The position numbers were made by a program, and so were the translations under genes. This document shows, piece by piece, positions 1 through 7,124 of a stretch of DNA of 64,000 nt. The notes beneath the pieces were generated by a model. That model worked only from the letters and a program-made list of their open reading frames with translations, did no database searches and had not been told where the DNA came from. The stretch lies in NCBI RefSeq assembly GCF_021245725.1, contig NZ_JAJGSX010000028.1, positions 1 to 64,000 of the forward strand, in the 5' to 3' direction. The DNA comes from Pseudonocardia sp. TRM90224 (lineage in GTDB: Bacteria; Actinomycetota; Actinomycetes; Mycobacteriales; Pseudonocardiaceae). How positions within the stretch are numbered: position 1 is the first letter of the stretch; the number at the start of each line of letters is the position of its first letter.

Positions 1-79
1 GGGGAGGGCAGGAAAGCCACTTTCCGGCCCTCACAGGGCAGGAAAGTGGCTTTCCTGCCCTCGCGTGCGGAACGCACGC
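1..79. repeat. Family 1 palindromic element, copy 1 (touches window edge)
   Basis: Positions 4-24 and 42-62 are perfect inverted 21-bp arms around a 17-bp loop. Each arm contains the shorter palindrome GGAAAG-n-CTTTCC. Directly after the right arm, 63-79 form a second small hairpin (GCGTGCG-gaa-CGCACGC). The same composite occurs with variations at six other places in the window. The first bases are cut by the window edge, so the left flank is unknown. It lies beyond the stop codon of the small membrane-protein gene and may end its transcript. Confidence 0.9.
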
Positions 80-109
80 ATCCCCGGCGCCCACCCGCCG
101 CGTCGGTGG

Positions 110-598
110 TCAGCCCTGCTCGGCCGGCTCTCGCAGCTCGTCGTACATCAGGGAGAGCCGGTCGATCCGCCACAGCTGCGCCAGCACCATCAGCGCGGCG
201 CCGGTGCAGGTCGGCCACACCTCGAGCCGGACGAGCCCCCACGCCAGCATCGCGATCCCCACGGTCCCGGGCACGGCGATCAGCCGGAACGCCTTGCGGT
301 GGTGCGCGGGGACGCGGTCGCGTTCGTTCGCCCAGATCCGCTCGCCCGCGACGCCCTTGGACGCCCACGCGACCGGGGTCGTGACCGGCGGGAAGACCCG
401 CGGGTTCAGCCACAGCCACACCATCACGACCGCGACGGCCGCCAGCGCCCACCACCCGATCCACGCCCGGCTCCAGATCGCGGCGATCAGCGGCGGGATC
501 GCCGCGAAGCGGGTGTAGACGCTCCAGGGGTGGGAGTGGCGGCGCCACACCTCGTCGGTCATGCCGAACGCGCTCGTGATCGTTTGCGTGGCGCCCAT
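110..598 (-). CDS. Small membrane protein, DUF6653-like
   Basis: A 162-residue protein with about four hydrophobic segments: two near residues 30-65 and two near 105-145. A conserved-looking N-terminal stretch reads DEVWRRHSHPWSVYTRF and is followed by a membrane pair. The layout recalls the small actinobacterial membrane family catalogued as DUF6653; I assign this from memory of the N-terminal pattern, so the family name is tentative. No enzymatic motif is visible. It starts 1 base after the stop codon of the upstream TetR gene on the same strand, so the two are almost certainly co-transcribed and the regulator may control its own membrane partner. A Family 1 palindrome follows the stop. Confidence 0.7.
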   Translation of the reverse strand: MGATQTITSAFGMTDEVWRRHSHPWSVYTRFAAIPPLIAAIWSRAWIGWWALAAVAVVMVWLWLNPRVFPPVTTPVAWASKGVAGERIWANERDRVPAHHRKAFRLIAVPGTVGIAMLAWGLVRLEVWPTCTGAALMVLAQLWRIDRLSLMYDELREPAEQG

Positions 599-599
599 G

Positions 600-1196
600 T
601 CAGCCTCTTCCGAGCCCCGTCGCGAGGCTCTCGATGGTCAGATCCAGCACTTCCCGGTAGGTGTCGCCGTACTCGTCGCGGTGCGCGACGACGTGGCCGA
701 CGGTCCGCAGCACGCCGACCACGACGGCCGGCGGCGCCGCGACTACCTCGCCGGCGCGCTGCGCCTCCTCGACGAACGCGACGAGCGGGTGCAGCACGTG
801 CGGCTCGACCCGACTCAGCTCGTCGGGCCCGACCCGGCGCGCGACGGCGGCGAGCTCGTCGGGGTGCGTCACGAGCCTGCGGTAGAGCGGGTCGTCCTCC
901 AGCAGCTGTGCGATGGTGCGCATGACGGCGACGAGCGCGGCCCTGGTCGGCCGCTGCCGCAGGGCCGCGGTCATCCGCTCGGCGATCGCGGGCGCGTGGC
1001 GCACCATCAGCTCCAGGTAGAGCGCTTCCTTTGCGGGGAAGAAGGCGTAGAAGCTGCTGGTCGCGATGCCGGCGGGGGCGACGAGCTCCGCGAGGGACGT
1101 CTTGCGCAGCCCTTGCGTCGTGAAGAGTCGCTCGCCCGAGCGCAGGAGCAGCTCGGTGATCCGCTCGCGCTCGGCCGTCGTGAACGGCACGGCCAT
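600..1196 (-). CDS. TetR/AcrR family transcriptional regulator
   Basis: A 198-residue protein. Residues about 8-60 form a TetR-type helix-turn-helix domain: the helix with TTQGLRKTSLAELVAPAG, then the recognition helix ATSSFYAFFPAKEALYLEL. The rest is a helical ligand-binding domain with no recognisable specificity. It is the first gene of a two-gene unit with the membrane protein at 110-598. A perfect 7-bp inverted repeat lies a few bases upstream of its start codon and is a likely self-operator. A second TetR gene ends just upstream on the same strand; the two proteins are dissimilar outside the HTH, so this is not a recent duplication. Confidence 0.92.
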   Translation of the reverse strand: MAVPFTTAERERITELLLRSGERLFTTQGLRKTSLAELVAPAGIATSSFYAFFPAKEALYLELMVRHAPAIAERMTAALRQRPTRAALVAVMRTIAQLLEDDPLYRRLVTHPDELAAVARRVGPDELSRVEPHVLHPLVAFVEEAQRAGEVVAAPPAVVVGVLRTVGHVVAHRDEYGDTYREVLDLTIESLATGLGRG

Positions 1197-1198
1197 GG

Positions 1199-1227
1199 CT
1201 ATGAATGTATCAGTTTTTTGTTCATAG
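1199..1227. promoter_or_regulatory. Putative TetR operator upstream of the 600-1196 regulator
   Basis: CTATGAA at 1199-1205 is mirrored exactly by TTCATAG at 1221-1227 around a 15-bp AT-rich centre, unusual in this GC-rich DNA. It sits 3 bases upstream of the ATG of the TetR gene at 600-1196 and overlaps the stop codon of the next regulator. Position and symmetry suggest autoregulation. Confidence 0.6.
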
Positions 1228-1764
1228 GGTCTGGAGGTGCAGCTCCGCGGCCGCCTGGACGCCCTCGACGTCGCCGGTGGCGAGCAGGTCGAGCAGCAGG
1301 CCGCGCGCGACGGCGAGGCGCAGCCGCGCGCGGGCGCGGGCGAGCTCGCGCGGGGTGCCGTCGCGCATGCCGAGCTCCGTCAGCGGGTCGAGCCAGTCGT
1401 CGACCACGCCGTCGAGCAGCGCCGTGACGTGCGGGCGGCCCTGCAGCGCCTGGCCGTACAGCTCGAAGAACAGGCGCGCCGACGGCCACATCCGCGGGTC
1501 GGTCAGCTGCGCCCAGAACCGCCGGGACTGCTCGGCGAGCGAGGCGTGGGGATCGGCGAGCATGCTGGTCAGCAGGTCGCGTTGGCGCTGCTCCACGGCC
1601 TGCACGAGCGCTACGAGCAGGCCCTCGCGGGAGCCGAAGTGGTAGATGAGCATGCGGTGGCTGGTGCCGAGCGCCGCCGCGAGCGCGCGCAGCGAGACCT
1701 CGCCCAGGCCGTGCTCGGTGACGTGTTCCAGCGCTGCGTCGAGCAGGTCGTCCCTCGCGGACAT
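1222..1764 (-). CDS. TetR family transcriptional regulator
   Basis: A 180-residue TetR protein. Residues about 5-50 hold the HTH (LDAALEHVTEHGLGEVSLRAL, then GTSHRMLIYHFGSREGLL). The C-terminal half, with RMWPSARLFFELYGQALQG, matches the ligand domain seen in many small actinobacterial TetR proteins, but no ligand can be named. It is divergent from the SRPBCC gene at 1812. The 47-bp gap carries two GTACC/GGTAC palindromes, so it probably represses both itself and the SRPBCC gene. No Shine-Dalgarno is visible before its ATG, suggesting a very short or leaderless transcript. Confidence 0.92.
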   Translation of the reverse strand: MSARDDLLDAALEHVTEHGLGEVSLRALAAALGTSHRMLIYHFGSREGLLVALVQAVEQRQRDLLTSMLADPHASLAEQSRRFWAQLTDPRMWPSARLFFELYGQALQGRPHVTALLDGVVDDWLDPLTELGMRDGTPRELARARARLRLAVARGLLLDLLATGDVEGVQAAAELHLQTL

Positions 1765-1797
1765 GTACCGGATGGTACGTTCTGTACCACGTGGTAC
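1765..1797. promoter_or_regulatory. Tandem GTACC palindromes, TetR operator
   Basis: GTACCGGATGGTAC at 1765-1778 and the perfect 14-bp palindrome GTACCACGTGGTAC at 1784-1797 repeat with 19-bp spacing between the divergent TetR and SRPBCC genes. Two phased sites in a short divergent promoter are the usual signature of a TetR repressor binding cooperatively. Confidence 0.78.
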
Positions 1798-1811
1798 GTC
1801 AGGAGGGGATC

Positions 1812-2231
1812 ATGGAGTTCACCTGCTCGGTGACCATCGCCGCGGAGCCGGCGCGCGTCTTCGCGGCGCTCGTCGACGTCGAGGACTGGCCGCGCTGGAC
1901 GGCGTCGATCGACTCGGTCGAGCTGCTGGACCGCGAGGGGCCGCTCGCGGTCGGCAGCCGAGCGCGGGTGCGGCAGCCGAAGCTGCCGGCCGCGGTGTGG
2001 ACCGTCACGGAGCTGGATCCCGCGCGGGGTTTCACCTGGGAGGCGACCGCACCGGGCGTCCGCACCACCGGCGAGCACCTGATCCGGCCGGACGGCGCCG
2101 GTACCCGCCTCGACCTGCGGGTGGTCCAGGCCGGACCGCTCGGCTGGGTGATCGGCACGCTGTACCGCGGACTGACGAACCGCTACATCCGCATGGAGGC
2201 CGAAGGCCTGCGGCGGTGCAGCGAGCAGTAG
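1812..2231 (+). CDS. SRPBCC (START-like) family protein
   Basis: A 139-residue single-domain protein with the polyketide-cyclase/START-like pattern: N-terminal strand MEFTCSVTIAAEPARVFAAL, then VEDWPRWTASIDSVELLD, strands with GSRARVRQP and WTVTELDPARGFTWEA, and a long C-terminal helix. Such proteins bind hydrophobic ligands or act as cyclases or aromatases; the ligand here is unknown. I start at ATG 1812 rather than an in-frame GTG 21 bases upstream because AGGAGGGG lies 4-11 bases before it. It is divergent from a TetR gene with tandem operators in between, so inducible expression is likely. gcvT begins 10 bases downstream and could be read from the same transcript. Confidence 0.88.
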   Translation: MEFTCSVTIAAEPARVFAALVDVEDWPRWTASIDSVELLDREGPLAVGSRARVRQPKLPAAVWTVTELDPARGFTWEATAPGVRTTGEHLIRPDGAGTRLDLRVVQAGPLGWVIGTLYRGLTNRYIRMEAEGLRRCSEQ

Positions 2232-2241
2232 GTTCGCGGGC

Positions 2242-3324
2242 GTGGACGATCTCCTCACCAGCCCGCTGCACGACCGCCACCTCGCGCTCGGCGCCACGCT
2301 CGGCGCCTTCGGCGGCTGGTCGATGCCGCTGTCCTACCCGGACGGCACCGTCGCGGAGCACGCCGCGGTGCGCGATTCGGTCGGGCTCTTCGACGTGAGC
2401 CACCTCGGCAAGCTCGCGATCACGGGGGCGGGCGCCGCGGAGTTCGTCAACAGGTGCTTCACCGCCGACCTCGGCAAGATCGGGCCCGGGCACGCGCAGT
2501 ACACGCTGTGCTGCACGGAGCAGGGCGGGGTCGTCGACGACATCATCGTCTACCTGGTCGGGTCGGACGAGGTGCTGGCAGTGCCGAACGCCGCCAACGC
2601 GGCGCGGGTCGCCGAGCTGCTGCGAGCGGCCGCGCCGGACGGGATCACGGTCACCGACCGGCACCGCGAGCTCGCCGTGCTCGCCGTGCAAGGGCCGGCC
2701 TCGCCGGAGGTCGTCTCGACCCTCTTCGACGGTGCCGACCTCGGGCACCTCGACTACATGGCGTTCCACGACTTCGAGGGTGTGCGGGTGTGCCGCACCG
2801 GCTACACCGGCGAGCAGGGCTACGAGCTGCTCGTCCCGGCCGCCGACGCCGGCAAGGTGTGGGACGCGCTGGTGGCTTCCGGTGCGACCCCGGCGGGCCT
2901 CGGCGCGCGCGACACCCTGCGGACGGAGATGGGCTACCCGCTGCACGGGCAGGACCTCTCGACGGAGATCTCGCCGGTGCAGGCGGGCAGCGGCTGGGCC
3001 GTCGGCTGGGCGAAGCCGGCGTTCTGGGGCCGCGACGCGCTCCTCGCGGAGAAGGCCGCGGGGCCGGCGCGGCGGCTGCGCGGGTTGCGGGCGACCGGAC
3101 GCGGTGTGCCGCGGCCGGGGATGGCCGTGCTGCGCGGCGGCGAGCAGGTGGGCGTCACGACGTCGGGGACGTTCTCGCCGACGCTCAAGATCGGGATCGC
3201 GCTCGCGCTGATCGACTCGGCCGCCGGGGTGGCGCTCGACGACACCGTAACGGTCGACGTCCGCGGGCGGCAGCTCGAGTGCACCGTCGTCAAGCCGCCG
3301 TTCGTGCCCTCTCACGTGCGCTGA
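2242..3324 (+). CDS. gcvT: Aminomethyltransferase, glycine cleavage T-protein
   Basis: A 360-residue protein of normal T-protein length. It transfers the methylene group from the aminomethyl-lipoyl H-protein to tetrahydrofolate, releasing ammonia. Visible family signatures are GAFGGWSMPLSYPDGTVAEH near the N-terminus, FDVSHLGKLAITG, the folate-site region YTGEQGYELLVPA, GLGARDTLRTEMGYPLHGQDL, and a C-terminal barrel with GVTTSGTFSPTLKIGIALA. The start is GTG. The neighbour ilvE follows in the same direction, the same pair as in Mycobacterium (Rv2211c-Rv2210c). The other glycine-cleavage genes are not in the window. Confidence 0.95.
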   Translation: MDDLLTSPLHDRHLALGATLGAFGGWSMPLSYPDGTVAEHAAVRDSVGLFDVSHLGKLAITGAGAAEFVNRCFTADLGKIGPGHAQYTLCCTEQGGVVDDIIVYLVGSDEVLAVPNAANAARVAELLRAAAPDGITVTDRHRELAVLAVQGPASPEVVSTLFDGADLGHLDYMAFHDFEGVRVCRTGYTGEQGYELLVPAADAGKVWDALVASGATPAGLGARDTLRTEMGYPLHGQDLSTEISPVQAGSGWAVGWAKPAFWGRDALLAEKAAGPARRLRGLRATGRGVPRPGMAVLRGGEQVGVTTSGTFSPTLKIGIALALIDSAAGVALDDTVTVDVRGRQLECTVVKPPFVPSHVR

Positions 3325-3386
3325 ATCAAGTCCACATGGCGATACTCGGACGTCCGACCATTGCTCGACCGAGTACCGTCTAGGCC

Positions 3387-4493
3387 ATGACCGCTCCATT
3401 CACCCGGATCCCCCACCCCGCGCCCGTGCCTGCGGACCGGCGCGCGGAGATCGTCGCCGATCCCGGCTTCGGCCGGTACTTCACCGACCACATGGTGACG
3501 ATCCGGTGGAACGAGAGCGAAGGGTGGCACGACGCCACCGTGGCCCCGTACGGGCCGCTCCAGTTCGACCCCGCCTCGATGGTGCTGCACTACGGGCAGG
3601 AGATCTTCGAGGGGCTCAAGGCGTACCGGCGGCTCGACGGGTCGATCGCGTCGTTCCGGCCCGAGGCCAACGCCGCGCGGTTCCGCGGTTCCGCCGCGCG
3701 CCTGGCGATGGCGGAGCTGCCCGAGGAGCTGTTCCTCGCGTCGCTGGCGGAGCTGCTCGCCGTCGACAGCGAGTGGGTGCCGCCGGCCGGCGGGGAGGAC
3801 GCGCTCTACCTGCGCCCGTTCATGCTGGCGACCGAGGTCGGGCTGGGCGTCCGGCCGTCGGCGGAGTACCTCTACGTGCTGATCGCCTCGCCCGCGGGGC
3901 CGTACTTCACCGGCGGGCTCAAGCCGGTCGACGTGTGGCTCGCGACCGACTACACGCGTGCCGCGCTCGGCGGCACGGGCACCGCGAAGTGCGGCGGCAA
4001 CTACGCGGCCTCGCTGCTGCCGCAGGCCCAGGGCGCCGCGCACGGGTGCGCGCAGGTCGCCTACGTCGACGCCGAGGAACGCAAGTGGATCGAGGAGATG
4101 GGTTCCAACAACCTGTTCTTCGTCTACGGCTCCGGCGACCAGGTCGAGGTGGTCACACCCACCCTCTCCGGCAGCATCCTCGCCGGGATCACCCGCGACT
4201 CGCTGCTCGTCCTGGCCAAGGAGATCGGCTGCCAGGTCACCGAACGCAAGTTCGCCGCTCAGGAGTGGCTGGAGGGCGCGGCCGACGGCTCCATCACCGA
4301 GGTGTTCGGCTGCGGCACCGCCGCCGTGATCACCCCCATCGGCGGGGTGAAGCACAACGACGGCGAGGTCGTGATCGGCGGCGGCCAGCCCGGTGAGGTC
4401 ACCAGGAAGCTCCGCGAGCTGCTGACCAGCATCCAGCGCGGCGCCGCCCCCGACACCCACAGCTGGATGCGCACCCTCGTCGAAGCCCCCTGA
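3387..4493 (+). CDS. ilvE: Branched-chain amino acid aminotransferase
   Basis: A 368-residue fold-type IV PLP enzyme catalysing the last step of leucine, isoleucine and valine synthesis and the first step of their breakdown. Visible features are the N-terminal substrate loop LHYGQEIFEGLKAYR, the segment ALGGTGTAKCGGNYAASL with the PLP lysine just after TGTA, the EMGSNNLFFV motif, and the C-terminal phosphate-binding GCGTAAVITPIG. It matches the actinobacterial IlvE group-II type. It lies 62 bases after gcvT in the same direction. The whole gap to the convergent cobS is filled by the 22-bp repeat arrays. Confidence 0.97.
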   Translation: MTAPFTRIPHPAPVPADRRAEIVADPGFGRYFTDHMVTIRWNESEGWHDATVAPYGPLQFDPASMVLHYGQEIFEGLKAYRRLDGSIASFRPEANAARFRGSAARLAMAELPEELFLASLAELLAVDSEWVPPAGGEDALYLRPFMLATEVGLGVRPSAEYLYVLIASPAGPYFTGGLKPVDVWLATDYTRAALGGTGTAKCGGNYAASLLPQAQGAAHGCAQVAYVDAEERKWIEEMGSNNLFFVYGSGDQVEVVTPTLSGSILAGITRDSLLVLAKEIGCQVTERKFAAQEWLEGAADGSITEVFGCGTAAVITPIGGVKHNDGEVVIGGGQPGEVTRKLRELLTSIQRGAAPDTHSWMRTLVEAP

Positions 4494-4507
4494 CACCCAC
4501 CCGCAGG

Positions 4508-4756
4508 TGAGTCGCCACCCTCGGCACGGTGAGTCGTCACTTTTGGCACGGTGAGTCGCCACTTTTGGCACGGTGAGTCGTCACTCTTGGCACGGTGAGT
4601 CGTCACTTCGTGCACTCCCGGTGCGCGGGGACCATCGACTCGCCGTGCCGGATGTGTCGACTCACCGTGCCGGATGTGTCGACTCACCGTGCTGGAAGTG
4701 TCGACTCACCGTGCTGGAAGTGTCGACTCACCGTGCTGGAAGTGTCGACTCACCTG
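4508..4756. repeat. Family 3: two inverted 22-bp tandem arrays between ilvE and cobS
   Basis: Five units starting at 4508, 4530, 4552, 4574 and 4596 repeat every 22 bases (core CACGGTGAGTCGTCAC). After about 20 unrelated bases, six units starting at 4635, 4657, 4679, 4701, 4723 and 4745 repeat every 22 bases in the opposite orientation (core GTCGACTCACCGTGC). The last unit is partial. The two arrays are reverse complements at roughly 18 of 22 positions and could fold into one very long hairpin. They fill the space between two convergent stop codons. There are no unique spacers, so this is not a CRISPR. Confidence 0.93.
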
Positions 4757-5500
4757 TCAGGCGGCGGCGGTGATGAGCAGGACGGCGGCGGTGGAGAGTT
4801 CTGCCGCCGCGCCCAGGGGGTCGCCGGTGACGCCGCCGAACCGGCGGGCCGTGTGCCACGACAGCAGCACGGTGATGACGGCGGCGAGCCCGACCGCGAC
4901 CGGTCCGCGCCAGCCGAGCACCGGGTAGGCGAGGGCCCCGAGCGCGATCCACCACAGCACCGGGACCCACCACGGCTGGGAGCCGGCGACGGTCGCGCCG
5001 AGCCCGTCGGGCCGGGCCGCCGCGACCCCGCGCCGGCACATCCAGCCGAACGCCGCCCGGCCCGTCGCGACGGCCAGCACGACCGCACCCAGCACGTACC
5101 CCGGCCGGTAGCCGCTGAGCTGGGCGAACGCGACCGCCTGCAGCCCGATGACCACCACGAGCGTCACGACGGCGAACGGTCCGGCGCCGCCGTCGCGCAT
5201 CACGGCGAGCGCCCGCTCGGGCGGGCCGTAGCAGCCGAGGCCGTCGGCGGTGTCGGCGAGCCCGTCCAGGTGCATGCCGCGCGTGGCCAGCGCCAGCACG
5301 GCAACGGCGAGCAACCCCGCCGCCAGCGGCGCGACCCCGAGCGCGGTCAACCCCAGCCCGGCTCCGGCCGCGACCAATCCCAAGAGCGCGCCGACGATCG
5401 GCGCCCACCTGATCGCCGCGGCCGCGGCACGGCGATCGGGCGCGCCGGTGCGCACGGGCAGGACGGTCAGCCAGCTCACCGCCAGCGCGAGGCCTTTCAC
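4757..5500 (-). CDS. cobS: Adenosylcobinamide-GDP ribazoletransferase (cobalamin synthase)
   Basis: A 247-residue integral membrane enzyme that joins adenosylcobinamide-GDP to alpha-ribazole, giving adenosylcobalamin or its phosphate. It shows the CobS signatures: LAVSWLTVLPVR at the N-terminus, ALATRGMHLDGLADTADGLGCYG with the conserved H-D-G-L-A-D-x-x-D-G metal-binding run, several hydrophobic helices, and GGVTGDPLGAAAELST near the C-terminus. The GTG start at 5500 overlaps the cobT stop codon by 4 bases (GTGA). A much longer frame continues upstream, but it is antiparallel shadow over cobT. Gene order cobU-cobT-cobS gives one lower-ligand assembly operon. Confidence 0.95.
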   Translation of the reverse strand: MKGLALAVSWLTVLPVRTGAPDRRAAAAAIRWAPIVGALLGLVAAGAGLGLTALGVAPLAAGLLAVAVLALATRGMHLDGLADTADGLGCYGPPERALAVMRDGGAGPFAVVTLVVVIGLQAVAFAQLSGYRPGYVLGAVVLAVATGRAAFGWMCRRGVAAARPDGLGATVAGSQPWWVPVLWWIALGALAYPVLGWRGPVAVGLAAVITVLLSWHTARRFGGVTGDPLGAAAELSTAAVLLITAAA

Positions 5501-6570
5501 TCCGACTCCGCGTCCGGCTCCGACTTCGACAGGACGACGGGCTCGGGCTCGGGTACCGCCGCGAGGTCGGTCATGAGCCGTGCGGCCACCTGCAGGAGTG
5601 GGATCACCGTGGCCGCGCCGCTGCCGTCCCCGAGCCGGACGCCGAGGTCGAGGATCGGGGTGAGCCCGAGGTGCGTCGCAACCAGGGTCGGCACCGGCTC
5701 CGGCGACGTCTGCGCCTGCCGCCACCACGTCCGGGCGCCGGGGGCGAGCCGGTCGGCGAGCAGCGCCGCCGCCGCGACGACGACCCCGTCGAGCAGCACC
5801 GGCGTGCGTCGCAAGGCCGCCTGCAGGCAGAAGCCGGTGAGCGCCGCGAGATCGGCCCCGCCCGCGACGCGCAGCAGGGCCAGCGGGTCGCGCCCGACCT
5901 CCCGCGTGCGGCGCAGCGCGTCACGCACCGCGGCCGCCTTGCGCATCCACCCGTTGTCGTCGATGCCGCTGCCGCGCCCGATCACGGCGACGGGCTCGGT
6001 CCCGGTGATCGCCGCCACCAGCACGGACGCCGGCGTGGTCGCGCCGACCCCGATGGAACCCGGCACCAGCAGGTCGGCGCCGGCGTCGACCTCCTCGTCG
6101 GCGATCGCCCGCCCGATCTCGACGGCGTTGGTCGCCTCGGCAGCGGTGAGCGCGTCGACCCGGTCGATCCGGCCGCTGCTGCGCCGCACCCGGTAGCGCT
6201 CCGCCGTGCCCGCCTCGGGCTCGGTGTCGAGCGCGACGTCCACCACACGCACCGTCGCGCCCGCTACATGGGCTACGACGGCGGCCGCCCCGACCTGCTC
6301 GCGCAGCGCGGCCGCCTGCCGCACCGAGTCGCCCGACGCGTGCGCGGAAACACCGGCCTCGGCGATCCCGTGATCCCCGGCCACGACGACAACACGCGGG
6401 CGCTGCAGCGGCTTCGGCGGGCTCTCGCCCTGCGCCGCGGCGAGCCAGACGCCCAGCTCGGCGAGCCGGCCGAGGCCGCCGGCGGGTACGTCGAGCGCGG
6501 CGTAGCGGGCGACGGCCGCCCGCTTCGCGGCATCGTCCGGGGTCGGAACGGGAGGGAGATCCACCAGCAC
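5497..6570 (-). CDS. cobT: Nicotinate-nucleotide--dimethylbenzimidazole phosphoribosyltransferase
   Basis: A 357-residue CobT that makes alpha-ribazole phosphate from dimethylbenzimidazole and nicotinate mononucleotide. Recognisable segments are PAGGLGRLAELGVWLA, VVVVAGDHGIAEAGVSAH, the loop SIGVGATTPASV, IGRGSGIDDNG, RVAGGADLAALTGF and LDLGVRLGDGSGAATVIPL. The last carries the RLGxGxGA glycine loop near the C-terminus. The C-terminal tail after LAAVPEPEPVVL is acidic and variable. It lies between cobU and cobS. In Mycobacterium, cobT-cobS also directly follow a DUF3043 gene, so the core arrangement is old, with cobU and citA inserted here. Confidence 0.95.
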   Translation of the reverse strand: MLVDLPPVPTPDDAAKRAAVARYAALDVPAGGLGRLAELGVWLAAAQGESPPKPLQRPRVVVVAGDHGIAEAGVSAHASGDSVRQAAALREQVGAAAVVAHVAGATVRVVDVALDTEPEAGTAERYRVRRSSGRIDRVDALTAAEATNAVEIGRAIADEEVDAGADLLVPGSIGVGATTPASVLVAAITGTEPVAVIGRGSGIDDNGWMRKAAAVRDALRRTREVGRDPLALLRVAGGADLAALTGFCLQAALRRTPVLLDGVVVAAAALLADRLAPGARTWWRQAQTSPEPVPTLVATHLGLTPILDLGVRLGDGSGAATVIPLLQVAARLMTDLAAVPEPEPVVLSKSEPDAESE

Positions 6571-6593
6571 TTCCTACACCGTCGCCCCGAGGG

Positions 6594-7115
6594 CTACTTC
6601 AGCCGCAGTGCCAGCCCGGCGACCAGCAGCAGCACCTCGTCCGCAACGGCCGCCAGCGCCGTGTTCAACGCGCCCAGCTCGTCGCGGAAGAGCCGCCCCG
6701 CACGCGTCGACGGGACGACGCCGAGCCCGACCTCCGCCGAGACGAGCACCACCCGCGCGGTGCTCTCGCGCACGGCGGCGACCAGCTCGTCCACCCGCTC
6801 GCCGACGGACGCCGGCACCTGCGCGCTCTCCCACGCCCCGGCGTCGTCCAGCACGCCGGTGAGCCACGTCGCCATGTCGTCGACGAGCATCGGGCCGCCG
6901 CCGGTGCGGACGAGCTCGGCGACGGCCGGCTCCTCGACCGTCGTCCACGCCTCCGGACGGCGGGTGCGGTGCACGTCGAGCCGCGCGACCCACTCCGCGT
7001 CGCCCGGATCCCGGCGGGCGGTCGCCAGGTACCGGACGGGCGCGTCCTGCGGGAGCAGTCCCTCGGCGTGCGCCGACTTGCCCGACCGCGTCCCACCCAG
7101 CACCAGCGTGATCAC
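6594..7115 (-). CDS. cobU: Adenosylcobinamide kinase / adenosylcobinamide-phosphate guanylyltransferase
   Basis: A 173-residue bifunctional kinase and guanylyltransferase that converts adenosylcobinamide to its phosphate and then to the GDP form used by CobS. The P-loop GGTRSGKS is at residues 7-14. RRDPGDAEWVARLDVHRTRRP is the region that carries the guanylylated histidine in the family. LVDDMATWLTG corresponds to the LVDCLTLWL strand, and VLVSAEVGLGVVPSTRAGR to the conserved VSNEVGxGxVP loop. The start codon is only 9 bases downstream of the citrate synthase stop on the same strand, so the cobU-T-S unit is probably co-transcribed with it. I see no cobalamin riboswitch before it. Confidence 0.95.
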   Translation of the reverse strand: MITLVLGGTRSGKSAHAEGLLPQDAPVRYLATARRDPGDAEWVARLDVHRTRRPEAWTTVEEPAVAELVRTGGGPMLVDDMATWLTGVLDDAGAWESAQVPASVGERVDELVAAVRESTARVVLVSAEVGLGVVPSTRAGRLFRDELGALNTALAAVADEVLLLVAGLALRLK

Positions 7116-7124
7116 CCGCGAACG

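Noticed and set aside
4508..4756. Regularly spaced repeats that could be mistaken for a CRISPR array
   Set aside because: Repeats are contiguous 22-mers without unique spacers, switch orientation midway, and no cas genes are near.
7116..7124. Cobalamin riboswitch before the cob genes
   Set aside because: Only 9 bases separate citA and cobU, and the promoter gap before citA is too short and lacks the B12-box.
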